Source: Nocardioides oleivorans (lineage in GTDB: Bacteria; Actinomycetota; Actinomycetes; Propionibacteriales; Nocardioidaceae). From it: a stretch of 64,000 nt of DNA. A program made the translations under genes and the position numbers. Where the stretch lies: the NCBI RefSeq assembly GCF_004137255.1, contig NZ_SDWT01000001.1:1302001-1366000 (forward strand). The letters are read 5' to 3'. The notes beneath the pieces are model-generated. The model searched no databases. It had not been told where the DNA came from and saw only the letters and a list, made by a program, of their open reading frames with translations. Below, in pieces: positions 25,506-35,673 of the stretch (position 1 is the first letter of the stretch; each line of letters starts with the position of its first letter).

Positions 25506-25579
25506 CGGACCTCCCGGGGTGGGGCGACATCCCTGTCTAGCACCGCGCCGCTCCCCAGGACCCGGTCGACTAGACCGCC

Positions 25580-26182
25580 CTACCCGGCCGGGAACTCCTC
25601 CGCGACGGCCGTCAGCCTGTCGACGTACGACGACCACTCGAGATCGGGCAGGTTGCTCGAGCCGACGAGGAAGCCGGCGGCGCCGTCGATGCCCTCGCGC
25701 AGGATGTCGGCGTGGCCGACGTGCCGGGCCACGTCGCTGATGACGTGCACGACGACCCGGTGCAGGGAGACGTCGCAGTGGTCCTCGGGCCACCACGGCA
25801 CCCGGCCGCGGGCGTCGAGCGGGAGGCTGGCGACCGTCTCGTCGCAGAAGGCCCAGACCCGGCGGTAGAAGTCGACGACCTCGCTCGCCGCGATGTCGGC
25901 CGGGACCCACCAGTCGGCCTGGGGGTCCACGTCGGCGACCTCGTCGGTGACGTACAACGGGTGGTCGGTCTCGGGCCACGCGCGGCCGAACGTGGGCCCG
26001 AAGTAGCCGATCTCGACGTTGGCGCAGTGGCGCACGATGCCGAGCAGGTTCGTGCCGGTCGGCGTGCGCGGCAGGCGCAGGTCCCGCTCGCCCAGTCCCT
26101 CGAGCTTCCAGAGCAGCGACTCCCGCGCCCCCTGGAGGTACTCCAGCAGTGCCGTCGCAGGGTCGAGCAGGTGGTCGTCCAT
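25580..26182 (-). CDS. DinB/DUF664 family protein
   Basis: 200 residues, DinB fold: LLGIVRHCANVEIGYFGPTF and SDVARHVGHADILREGIDG carry the metal-site histidines. Actinobacterial members include mycothiol S-transferases. CATGAT is 6 bases before ATG 26182; the longer in-frame ATG at 26218 lacks this. Distinct from the DinB gene at 13022. Confidence 0.87.
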   Translation of the reverse strand: MDDHLLDPATALLEYLQGARESLLWKLEGLGERDLRLPRTPTGTNLLGIVRHCANVEIGYFGPTFGRAWPETDHPLYVTDEVADVDPQADWWVPADIAASEVVDFYRRVWAFCDETVASLPLDARGRVPWWPEDHCDVSLHRVVVHVISDVARHVGHADILREGIDGAAGFLVGSSNLPDLEWSSYVDRLTAVAEEFPAG

Positions 26183-26301
26183 CCGGCGATCATGCCCGCG
26201 GTGCCCTCCTGGAGTCACCGGATATCCGGTGACCGCCCCGCTTCGCCCCCCAGATCTCGGCCGACAACCGGGAGACTCGGGTGCGAAGTACGGTTTCCGG
26301 C

Positions 26302-26772
26302 GTGACCTCCCGCGTGCACTCGATCCACGTCGCGCCGGGCCGCCGGCTGCCCACGAAGTCGGTCGCGAGCGTCGAGGCCGAGGCGGGCGCCGGCCTGGTC
26401 GGCGACCGCTACCACGGCAGCAGGCACCGGCACGTCACCGTGCAGGTCCTCGATGACCTCGACGCCGCCGCCGAGGCGCTCGGGCGACCCGTCGACCCCG
26501 GCCTCACCCGACGCAACATCACCCTCGACCACGGCCCGCTGCCCACGCGTCCCGGCGAGCGGATGACGATCGCCGGCGTCGAGCTCGAGGTGGTCCGCAT
26601 CGCCGCACCCTGCCGGCTCCTCGACGACGACCTCGGGCCCGGCGCGATGCAGGCCCTCAAGTCGCCCCGCGGCGGCACGGTCTTCCGGCTGCTCTCCTCC
26701 GGCACGATCCGCGTCGGCGACGAGGCCTCGGTCGGCCCCACCCCCACCCCCGCACCCACCCCCGACACCTGA
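26302..26772 (+). CDS. MOSC domain protein
   Basis: 156 residues: GLVGDRYHGSRHRHVTVQVL and the sulfur-carrying cysteine in RIAAPCRLLDDDL, as in molybdenum-cofactor sulfurase C-terminal (MOSC) proteins; ends in a Pro/Thr tail. TACGGT is 7 bases before GTG 26302. Role probably in sulfur or metal-cofactor handling; no Moco genes nearby. Repeat copy 3 begins 4 bases after the stop. Confidence 0.85.
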   Translation: MTSRVHSIHVAPGRRLPTKSVASVEAEAGAGLVGDRYHGSRHRHVTVQVLDDLDAAAEALGRPVDPGLTRRNITLDHGPLPTRPGERMTIAGVELEVVRIAAPCRLLDDDLGPGAMQALKSPRGGTVFRLLSSGTIRVGDEASVGPTPTPAPTPDT

Positions 26773-26776
26773 CCCG

Positions 26777-26838
26777 GTATCTAGGGACGATCCGGTAGGT
26801 GGAACGGGGTCCGCGCCCACGAGATCGTCCCTGGATAC
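26777..26838. repeat. Dispersed intergenic inverted-repeat element, copy 3
   Basis: Arms GTATCTAGGGACGAT (26777-26791) and ATCGTCCCTGGATAC (26824-26838), one mismatch. Interior GGTAGGTGG and GCCCACGAG. It fills almost all of the 71-base gap between the convergent MOSC and hemerythrin genes, so it could also serve as a terminator here. Confidence 0.82.
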
Positions 26839-26843
26839 ACGAG

Positions 26844-27314
26844 TCAGAGGGGCCCGTAGACCTCGGCCACCGACGCCCGGAGCCCCAGCCGGTCGAGCAC
26901 GGCCAGCAGCGTCCGCTCCTCGAAGCCGAAGTGCGACTCCATGATCGCGGCCAGTCCCTCGAGGTGCCCGGCGACCACCGACGGCGCCGCGGAGCGCGCG
27001 ACCGCGGCCGAGAGCCCGTCGAGCAGCGTGCCGATCATCGCGTGGTCCTGCTCGAGCTTGCGCAGCTGCGGCGACAGGTCCGGGTGCTCGGCCTCGACGG
27101 CCGGGAAGAGGAGCGCGTCCTCCCCGCGGTGGTGCCCGTCGAGCGCGGAGCAGAAGCCGTGGCAGAACAGCAGCAGGTCGCGGCTGGGCGTCGGGAGCGG
27201 GAGCCCGGCGGCGGCTGCCTCCTGCGAGAGCCTCAGCGCACCGCGGAGCCGGTCGTGCACCGCACGCATCTCGGCTCCCCAGGCGATCAGCCGGGTGGTC
27301 TCTGGGTCGCTCAT
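26844..27314 (-). CDS. Hemerythrin HHE-domain protein
   Basis: 156 residues, four-helix bundle with di-iron ligands: RAVHDRLRG, DGHHRGEDALLFP, LEQDHAMIG and MESHFGFEERTLL. Binds iron and possibly O2, NO or peroxide. TAGGGT precedes the start by 9 bases. It is the last gene of the minus-strand run katG, GH16-like, hemerythrin. Confidence 0.9.
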   Translation of the reverse strand: MSDPETTRLIAWGAEMRAVHDRLRGALRLSQEAAAAGLPLPTPSRDLLLFCHGFCSALDGHHRGEDALLFPAVEAEHPDLSPQLRKLEQDHAMIGTLLDGLSAAVARSAAPSVVAGHLEGLAAIMESHFGFEERTLLAVLDRLGLRASVAEVYGPL

Positions 27315-27326
27315 CCGACGCCGACC

Positions 27327-28094
27327 CTACAAGGGCTCGTGCCGGATCCAGTCGACCTCAAGGCTCGGCTCGTGGTCGCGGGTGGTGCCGTCCTCGCGCT
27401 CGGGGAAGTCGAAGACGCCCACGAAGAGCTGGAGCGGGTACGACGGACACTCCGCCGAGGTGCGCAGGGCGCGGCCGTCGACGGTCCAGGTGCAGCCCGA
27501 GGGAGTCATCGAGACCGAGTAGTCGTGCCACTCCCGCAGGTCGAGGTCGACCGGCGTGACCGAGAAGTCCTCACCCAGGGCAGGATCGCGGAAGGCGTGC
27601 ACGCCCGCCCCGACGCCGGCGGAGGACGACGTCACCGTGTCGCCGAAGACCTCGAAGACGCACACCTCGCCGCACCGGTCGGGCTCGTCCTCGAAGCCGG
27701 TCATCCAGACCGACACCATCGACCGGGCGGTCAGGTCGGCGCGGGCCCGGACCGTGACGCGGCCCCCGGAGACCAGCCACCCGCGGAAGGGCGGCTGCTC
27801 CTCGGTGACCGTCAGGCCGTCGGCGAAGGGCTGCTGGCCGAGCGTCGACCCGAGCGGGCCGGCGTACAGCCCCGAGGCGACCGTCGAGGTCCGCAGCGAC
27901 GGGCGGTGCCGGTCGGGGCACCACAGGCCCTGGCCGACGGGGACGCGCAGGCGCAGGACCGAGTCGTGGACGTCGTACGACGCCCGGGTGCCCTCGCGGG
28001 ACGACCAGTGGGGCAGGTAGTGCGGCACCCACCGGTCGTCCGCGAGGTCGGAGCCCTCGAAGTGCTCCGTGACCGTGCCGGTCGCGCTGTCCAT
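27327..28094 (-). CDS. Glycoside hydrolase family 16-like protein with altered catalytic motif
   Basis: 255 residues, jelly-roll lectin/glucanase fold; no signal peptide. In the GH16 active-site strand, usually E-x-D-x-(x)-E, this protein has EVCVFE (Glu143, Cys145, Glu148), the central Asp being Cys. The two catalytic Glu remain, so hydrolysis is possible but uncertain. Starts 10 bases after the katG stop on the same strand. Confidence 0.7.
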   Translation of the reverse strand: MDSATGTVTEHFEGSDLADDRWVPHYLPHWSSREGTRASYDVHDSVLRLRVPVGQGLWCPDRHRPSLRTSTVASGLYAGPLGSTLGQQPFADGLTVTEEQPPFRGWLVSGGRVTVRARADLTARSMVSVWMTGFEDEPDRCGEVCVFEVFGDTVTSSSAGVGAGVHAFRDPALGEDFSVTPVDLDLREWHDYSVSMTPSGCTWTVDGRALRTSAECPSYPLQLFVGVFDFPEREDGTTRDHEPSLEVDWIRHEPL

Positions 28095-28104
28095 GCGGAC
28101 AGCG

Positions 28105-30354
<2,250 letters not shown>

Positions 30355-30840
30355 TCAGTGGGTGCTGGCGGTGGACGTGGGCGAAGCGGTGGAGGAAGCG
30401 GTGGAGGCGCAGGCGGGGCACAGGCCCCAGTAGGTGACCTCGGCCTCGTCGATCACGAAGCCCCCGCTGTCGGAGGCGTCGAGGCACGGGGTGTGGCCGA
30501 CGGCGCAGTCGACGTCGGCGACGGTGCCGCACGAGCGGCAGACCACGTGGTGGTGGTTGTCGCCGACGCGCAGCTCGTAGCGGGCGACCGACCCGGCGGG
30601 CTGGATCCGGCGGACGATGCCATGGTCGGACAGGACGCCGAGCACGTCGTAGACCGCCTGGTGCGAGACCGCCGGCTGCTCGGCCCGGACCGCGGCGAGG
30701 ACGCTGCCGGTGTCGGCGTGCGGGTGGCGTCGTACGGCACGGAGGACCGCGAGGCGCGGGCGCGTGACCCTCAGGTCGGCGCTGCGGAGCAGCTGCTCGA
30801 ACTGGCCCTCGAGCTCGGCCTCGGACGTCTGGTCGTTCAT
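30355..30840 (-). CDS. furA: Fur-family regulator (FurA-like), autoregulated repressor of katG
   Basis: 161 residues: winged helix ([37 protein letters not shown]), metal and dimer site [12 protein letters not shown], second Cys pair in LCPACAS, with a Ser/Thr-rich tail. Represses katG under iron- or peroxide-free conditions in mycobacterial and streptomycete relatives (FurA/CatR). ATG 30840; a longer ORF start at 30945 has no support. The operator-like palindrome at 30863-30877 sits at its promoter. Confidence 0.93.
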   Translation of the reverse strand: MNDQTSEAELEGQFEQLLRSADLRVTRPRLAVLRAVRRHPHADTGSVLAAVRAEQPAVSHQAVYDVLGVLSDHGIVRRIQPAGSVARYELRVGDNHHHVVCRSCGTVADVDCAVGHTPCLDASDSGGFVIDEAEVTYWGLCPACASTASSTASPTSTASTH

Positions 30841-30862
30841 CGCCTCCACCCTGCCCCCGTTT

Positions 30863-30877
30863 CTTGAACGAGTCAAG
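30863..30877. promoter_or_regulatory. FurA operator candidate
   Basis: CTTGA-ACGAG-TCAAG, inverted repeat 23 bases upstream of furA. On the minus strand it contains TTGACT, a good -35, with a weak CAGGGT about 18 bases further on. It is the most AT-rich short stretch in this region. Confidence 0.6.
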
Positions 30878-30905
30878 TTTGATGCCCACCGGATGCCCGG
30901 CCCCC

Positions 30906-30969
30906 GATGTCCAGGGACGTCTCGGTAGTCAGACCGAGGTTCCACCCACGAGATCGTCCCTTAGGTATC
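30906..30969. repeat. Dispersed intergenic inverted-repeat element, copy 4
   Basis: GATGTCCAGGGACG (30906-30919) and CGTCCCTTAGGTATC (30955-30969) pair with mismatches and one bulge. Interior GGTAGTCAG and TTCCACCCACGAGAT match copies 2 and 3. It lies between the furA promoter and the stop of the upstream-facing SDR gene. Confidence 0.78.
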
Positions 30970-30975
30970 CATCGG

Positions 30976-31932
30976 TCAGGGGAGGGAGGCGGCCTCGGTG
31001 AGCCAGGCCCACGCCTTCGTGCGGTCGGCGTCGGAGGCGCGGGTGGTGGGCAGGAGGTACGTCGGACGCGCGGCGCGGTCGTGCCAGAACAGGCCAGTCG
31101 CCGGAGCGGGCTCGACCGCCGTGAGCCAGACGCTGGTGTCGGCGCCCTGCGCGTCGTCGCGCAGCACCGGCCGGGTGATCCTCCGGAAGGTCGGCAGCGA
31201 CTCCCGCACGCCGGGGGTGTCGGCCCAGCCGGGGTGCATGGTCGCGACCGTGAGGTCGGTCCAGCGGGCGCCCAGCAGCGGGGCCATCTCGACCTGCCAG
31301 CGCTTGGACCGCGCGTAGGCCGTCGCCGGCGCGTAGTCGCCGGTCGTGTAGCCCGGGTCGTCGGCGCGCAGCGGCTGGCCGTACATCCCGCCGCTGCTCA
31401 CCAGCACCACCCGGCCACCGGCGAGGGACGGGAGCAGCGCCTCGGTCATCACGACCGGGCCGACGAGGTGCACGGCCATGCTGAGCTCGAGGCCCTGCGG
31501 CGACTCCGTCCGCGACGGCGGCATCACGCCGGCGTTGTGCACCACCGCGTGCAGCTCGGGGACCGCCGCGACGAAGTCGGCGGCGAAGCGTCGTACGTCG
31601 TCGAGGTCGGCCACGTCGCAGCGCCACAGGTGCAGCGCCACGCCGGGCTGCGCGTCCCGCAGCCGGTCGGCGACCGCGGCTCCCTTGGCCTCGTCGCGCA
31701 CGAGCATGTGCACGGTCGCGCCGAGCCCAGCCACCCCGGCGACGGTCGCGATCCCGAGGCCCGAGCTCGCGCCGGTGACGAGCACGTGCCGGCCCTCGAG
31801 CGAGCGCGGCAGCGGGTCGGCCGGCCAGCCGGGCAGCGCACGCCGCACCGCCAGGCCGATCGTGGTGTAGCCGAGGACCAAGGAGCGGTCCATGGCCGCG
31901 TCGACCAGCCTGACGGGCAGCGGGCGGCTCAC
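30976..31932 (-). CDS. Short-chain dehydrogenase/reductase
   Basis: 318 residues: N-terminal extension (RSLVLGYTTIGLAVRRALPG), then Rossmann fold with TGASSGLG (NAD(P) binding), HNAGVM, catalytic Ser in VSSGGMYG and YARSK (Tyr-x-x-x-Lys). Reductase for an unknown carbonyl. I give GTG 31932; ATG 31893 (MDRSLVLGY) is equally possible. It starts 14 bases after the aldo/keto reductase stop. Confidence 0.88.
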   Translation of the reverse strand: MSRPLPVRLVDAAMDRSLVLGYTTIGLAVRRALPGWPADPLPRSLEGRHVLVTGASSGLGIATVAGVAGLGATVHMLVRDEAKGAAVADRLRDAQPGVALHLWRCDVADLDDVRRFAADFVAAVPELHAVVHNAGVMPPSRTESPQGLELSMAVHLVGPVVMTEALLPSLAGGRVVLVSSGGMYGQPLRADDPGYTTGDYAPATAYARSKRWQVEMAPLLGARWTDLTVATMHPGWADTPGVRESLPTFRRITRPVLRDDAQGADTSVWLTAVEPAPATGLFWHDRAARPTYLLPTTRASDADRTKAWAWLTEAASLP

Positions 31933-31945
31933 GTCGGGACGCCGA

Positions 31946-32815
31946 TCAGCTCGCGTCGAGCCGCGACAGCTCGTCGGCGGTGAGCTCGATCGACGCGGCG
32001 GCCGCCGAGTCGGTGATCGACGACGGCCGCTTGGCGCCCGGGATCGGGATGACGACCGGCGACTGGGCGAGCTCCCAGGCCAGGGCGACCTGCTGCGCGC
32101 TGACCCCCCGGGCGTCGGCGATCTCGGCGAAGGCCGGGTGCTTCTCGGCGAGCTCCTTGGCGTCGGACAGGCCACCGAGCGGGCTCCACGGGAGGAAGGC
32201 CAGGCCGAGCTCCTCGCACACCTCGATCTCGGGCTGGGAGGAGCGGAACTTCGGGCTGTACTGGTTCTGCACGCTGACCAGCCGATCGCCCAGCACGGCG
32301 TGCGCGGCGCGGATCTGCTCCGGGTCGGCGTTGGAGAGGCCGACGTGGGCGACCTTGCCGCTGTCGGCGATCTCCTTGATCGTGCCGATCACCTCGTCGT
32401 AGGGCACCTTCGGGTCGGGTCGGTGGTGCTGCCACAGCGAGAGCTGGTCGACGCCGATGCGCGCCAGGCTGGCGTCGACGGCGGCGTGCAGGTGCGCGGC
32501 GGAGGAGTCCACGTCCCAGCTGCCGCCCTCACCGCGGACGTGGCCACCCTTGGTGGCGAGGAAGACACGGTCGCGGACGCCGAGCTCGTCGAGGATCGAG
32601 ACGATGAGTCGCTCGTTCGCGCCCTGCGCGTCAGGGCCCAGCTCGTCGCCGGGCCCGTAGGCGTCGGCGGTGTCGAAGAGGGTGACGCCCGCGTCGAGGG
32701 CGGCGGAGACGGTGTCGACGAGCTGCTGGCGCGGCTGCGTGCCGGTCTGGTCGAAGGTCATGAGGCCGAGCCCGATGGCGCCGACCTGCTGGGTTCCGAG
32801 GGTACGAGTCTGCAT
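31946..32815 (-). CDS. Aldo/keto reductase
   Basis: 289-residue TIM barrel with the AKR tetrad visible: Asp48 and Tyr53 (FDTADAYG), Lys in FLATKGG and His in WQHHRPD; NADPH loop IPIPGAKRPSS near the end. Reduces aldehydes or ketones. TAGGTT then GGAGGA stand just before ATG 32815 on the minus strand. Confidence 0.92.
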   Translation of the reverse strand: MQTRTLGTQQVGAIGLGLMTFDQTGTQPRQQLVDTVSAALDAGVTLFDTADAYGPGDELGPDAQGANERLIVSILDELGVRDRVFLATKGGHVRGEGGSWDVDSSAAHLHAAVDASLARIGVDQLSLWQHHRPDPKVPYDEVIGTIKEIADSGKVAHVGLSNADPEQIRAAHAVLGDRLVSVQNQYSPKFRSSQPEIEVCEELGLAFLPWSPLGGLSDAKELAEKHPAFAEIADARGVSAQQVALAWELAQSPVVIPIPGAKRPSSITDSAAAASIELTADELSRLDAS

Positions 32816-32839
32816 TCCTCCAACCTACGGGTGGCGGGG

Positions 32840-34315
32840 TCAGGCGTTCAGCCCCCTGAGGGCGAGCACGTCCTCGGGACTTCCGAGGTCGGGAGTGGCG
32901 AGGAAGACCGTCGTCACGCCCAGCCCGGCGAGGCGGGCCCACCGGTCGCGGTGGCCGTCGACGGTCGCGGCGAGCGTGCGGGCGGCGTACGTCGCTGCCG
33001 CCGTGCGCCCGCGCAGGCGCTCGACGCGTGCCCAGACGTCGTCGCGGTCGCGCCCGACGACCGGCAGGTCGAGCACCGTCACGGCGACCTCGTCGCGGGG
33101 CCGGCCGACGTCGTCGCAGTGGGCGTGCAGGACGCCGACGAGCCGCGCGAGCTCGGCCTCGTCGGTCGTGCGGAGGTTGCAGGCGTCGGCGTGCCGGGCG
33201 GCGATCCGGAGCGTGCGCCGCTCGCCGGAGCCGCCGACGACGACCTGGATCGGCCCGGCGGGACGGGGGTACGACGTCGTCTCCGGCAGAACGACCCCGT
33301 GCCCGTCGTAGGACTTGGTGCCCGCGGACCAGAGGGCCTTCATGGTCACCACGGCGCGCTCGAGCTCGTCGAGGCGCTCGCGCGCGGGCGGGAAGGCGAT
33401 GCCGTGGGCCGCGTGCTCGCGCTCGAACCAGCCCGCGCCGATCCCGACGAACGCCCGGCCCCCGGTCAGCGCGGACAGCGTCGCGGCCGCCTTGGCGGTG
33501 ACGCCGGCCGGCCGGAAGGTCACGGGCGTGCAGAGCGTGCCGAGCTCGAGGCCGGTGCCGAGCCCGGCGATCGCGCCGAGGGTCACCCACGGCTCGGGGA
33601 TCGGGTCCCACGCCCGGCCGACCTGCGGCACCTGGATCAGGTGGTCCATCAGGGCGAGCCCGGCGAAGCCGGCCTCGTCGGCCGCCCGGGCGATGTCGGT
33701 GAGCCAGGCGAGCGGCTCCTCGCCCCACGGGAACCGCGACACCTGCAGCACCGACCGCAGGCCGAGGCTGGAGGTGCGGTCGCCCACGGGCAGTGCCGGC
33801 GCGGAGACCGGGACGGAGTCCGGGAGGGCGACGGGGACGTCCGCTGTGGACTCCACCGCCACCGCCGCGACGAGGTCCCAGCCCTCGGCCTCCAGCTGTC
33901 GGCGTACGTCTCGCGCCGTCTTCAGCTGCGCTGCGAGCACGGGCGCCGGGACCGGGCGGTCGCGGGCGGAGTTGCGCCGGCGGCACTCGGCCTCCGGCGT
34001 GTCCAGCAGGACGACGACCGCTGGCAGGCCGGCGGCCCGCGCGGCGGCGAGCCACGCGAGGCGGCGCGTCGGGTCGAGGCCGAGCGTGTCCACGACGGTG
34101 GTCAGCCCCCGGCGGAGGCGGGCCTCGACGATCGTCTCGAGGACGCCGAACGCGTCGGCCGAGGCGTCGAGGTCGTGCGGACCGCTGCCGACGATCCCGC
34201 GCAGCGCGTCGGAGGAGACGACCTCCTGGGCGCGGTAGCGGGGCGCGGCCCAGGTCGACTTCCCCGCCCCCGAGGCGCCGACGAGCACCACGAGGGCCGG
34301 GTCGGGGAGCTGCAC
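32840..34315 (-). CDS. Fusion of P-loop nucleotide kinase-like domain and luciferase-like (F420-type) oxidoreductase
   Basis: 491 residues. Residues 1-165 are a polynucleotide-kinase-like P-loop domain: GASGAGKST (13-21), VVDTLGLD, LLDTPEAECRRRN, and lid arginines. Residues 185-491 are a luciferase-like monooxygenase barrel (LMDHLIQVPQVG, VGIGAGWFEREHAAHGI, VVVGGSGERRTLRIAARHAD) of the F420-dependent class. GTG 34315 follows GATACT by 6 bases, so a promoter lies at the end of the GDT1 gene. The pairing of phosphotransfer and flavin/deazaflavin chemistry in one chain is unusual; the role is unknown. Confidence 0.85.
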   Translation of the reverse strand: MQLPDPALVVLVGASGAGKSTWAAPRYRAQEVVSSDALRGIVGSGPHDLDASADAFGVLETIVEARLRRGLTTVVDTLGLDPTRRLAWLAAARAAGLPAVVVLLDTPEAECRRRNSARDRPVPAPVLAAQLKTARDVRRQLEAEGWDLVAAVAVESTADVPVALPDSVPVSAPALPVGDRTSSLGLRSVLQVSRFPWGEEPLAWLTDIARAADEAGFAGLALMDHLIQVPQVGRAWDPIPEPWVTLGAIAGLGTGLELGTLCTPVTFRPAGVTAKAAATLSALTGGRAFVGIGAGWFEREHAAHGIAFPPARERLDELERAVVTMKALWSAGTKSYDGHGVVLPETTSYPRPAGPIQVVVGGSGERRTLRIAARHADACNLRTTDEAELARLVGVLHAHCDDVGRPRDEVAVTVLDLPVVGRDRDDVWARVERLRGRTAAATYAARTLAATVDGHRDRWARLAGLGVTTVFLATPDLGSPEDVLALRGLNA

Positions 34316-34335
34316 GTCCCCAGTATCGCCGTCGT

Positions 34336-34914
34336 TCAGGCGGTGACGCCCTGCCAGATCAGCAGGACGCCGAAGACGACGAAGGCCGCGGTCGCGAACC
34401 AGCGGACGGCCTTCTCGGGCAGCTGCCGGCCGAGCAGCGCACCGACGACGATCGCCAGCGCGTCGGCGGCGACCATGCCGATCGTGGACCCGATCCAGGT
34501 GCCGAACCAGCCCTCGTGCGTGGCGAGCGTGATCGTGGCGAGCATCGTCTTGTCGCCGAGCTCGGCGAGGAAGAAGGCGATACCGACGGCGAGGATCGCC
34601 GCACCCTGGCTGCTGCGGACCTTGTCGGCCTCCTCGTCGCTCAGCGTGTCGCCGCGCAGCGTCCAGGCCGCGAAGCCGAGGAAGGCGATGCCGGCGACGA
34701 TGTTGATCCCGCCCTGGTAGTCGGAGAACGCATCGCCGATCGCGGCGCCGATGCCGACCGACACGAGGTGCACGATCGCGGTGGCGATCGTCAGGCCGAT
34801 GACGACGTCGCGGGCCTTGTAGCGGGTGGCGAACGTCATCGCCATGAGCTGCGACTTGTCGCCGAGCTCGGCGACGAAGATGACGGCGGTGCTGATCCAC
34901 AGCGCGTCCCACAT
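34336..34914 (-). CDS. TMEM165/GDT1 (UPF0016) family manganese exporter
   Basis: 192 residues, six to seven helices with the two inverted family motifs FVAELGDKSQL and FLAELGDKTML. GDT1 proteins export Mn2+ (or Ca2+) by exchange. The gene stands behind a leader that matches the yybP-ykoY manganese riboswitch, which in other bacteria controls this same family, so Mn2+ detoxification is the likely job. ATG 34914, ribosome site GGAGAGGAAA. Confidence 0.94.
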   Translation of the reverse strand: MWDALWISTAVIFVAELGDKSQLMAMTFATRYKARDVVIGLTIATAIVHLVSVGIGAAIGDAFSDYQGGINIVAGIAFLGFAAWTLRGDTLSDEEADKVRSSQGAAILAVGIAFFLAELGDKTMLATITLATHEGWFGTWIGSTIGMVAADALAIVVGALLGRQLPEKAVRWFATAAFVVFGVLLIWQGVTA

Positions 34915-34920
34915 GGGGGT

Positions 34921-35110
34921 TTCCTCTCCGGCCCAGCCGGAGGACGACCCTCAGGGAGTGGGACGCGCCTTCGACCAGGCACGTCCCTTGAAGATGGTCG
35001 TGTAGCTGGTCGAAAGTCTCGTCCGCCACCGAGGTGGCCCGGTGCGCCGGACCCGGAGAGGATCAGCATGTCGACGCACCTGTTGGGGACTACTCCCTTT
35101 CACCTCAACC
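34921..35110 (-). promoter_or_regulatory. yybP-ykoY-type manganese riboswitch and expression platform
   Basis: On the minus strand the leader reads GAAAGGGAGTAGTCCCC (35101-35085), then GTGCGTCGACATGCTGA, then GGACGAGACTTTCGACC (35024-35008): these match the conserved loops and closing helix of the yybP-ykoY class. The closing strand TTCGACCAG (plus 35006-35014) can instead pair with CTGGTCGAA downstream (plus 34970-34978); that competes with a 10-bp hairpin (34978-34987 with 34960-34969). A last hairpin, CTCCGGC-TGG-GCCGGAG (34926-34942), buries part of the ribosome site. Confidence 0.82.
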
Positions 35111-35164
35111 GTAGACGACAGGGTGTCGCCGCCACCACGGTGTCCCGCGTGAGGTCGGACACCC

Positions 35165-35608
35165 TCAGACGGCGTTGAGGCGGAAGGTCTCCAGCAGGCC
35201 GAAGGCCGCGACCGCGTGGGCGCCGAGGTCGTCGCCGATCGACTCCCGCGCGAAGGCGGAGAAGTCCTGGAGGTCGGCGACCTCGCGGCTGGTGATGTTG
35301 CGGAAGGCCATCGACCACGTCGAGAAGGCGCGCTCGTCGACGAGACGGCGGTCGACGACGCGTACGCCGTTGTGGCGCGGGTCGGTCTCGATCACCGCGA
35401 CCAGGTCGTCGACGACCCGCGAGTCACCCTCGAGGGTCTGCATCACGGTGCCGCCGCTGTAGAGCAGGAGCCCGGTCACGCCGAGGCGCTCGTTCTTGGG
35501 CCGGATCTGCTCGATCAGCTCCACGAGCTGGCCGACCGACATGAGCTCGGTGGCCGAGCTGGCATAGGTCACGGAGAGGAGGTCGGCCCCGCTGGTGTGG
35601 TCGTTCAT
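35165..35608 (-). CDS. BLUF-domain blue-light photoreceptor
   Basis: 147 residues, a single BLUF domain that binds FAD: LLSVTYASSAT (Tyr15), RPKNERLGVTG (Asn39), GGTVMQTLEG (Gln57) and FSTWSMAF (Trp98, Met100). All residues of the light-driven hydrogen-bond switch are present. Stand-alone BLUF proteins signal by binding partners; none is adjacent. TAGTGT lies 9 bases before ATG 35608. Confidence 0.93.
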   Translation of the reverse strand: MNDHTSGADLLSVTYASSATELMSVGQLVELIEQIRPKNERLGVTGLLLYSGGTVMQTLEGDSRVVDDLVAVIETDPRHNGVRVVDRRLVDERAFSTWSMAFRNITSREVADLQDFSAFARESIGDDLGAHAVAAFGLLETFRLNAV

Positions 35609-35673
35609 CGTCCGAGAACACTAGGTCGCGCCCCCCGGTGCCACCACACCCGAGGGTGCGTGCCCGAGGCGCG

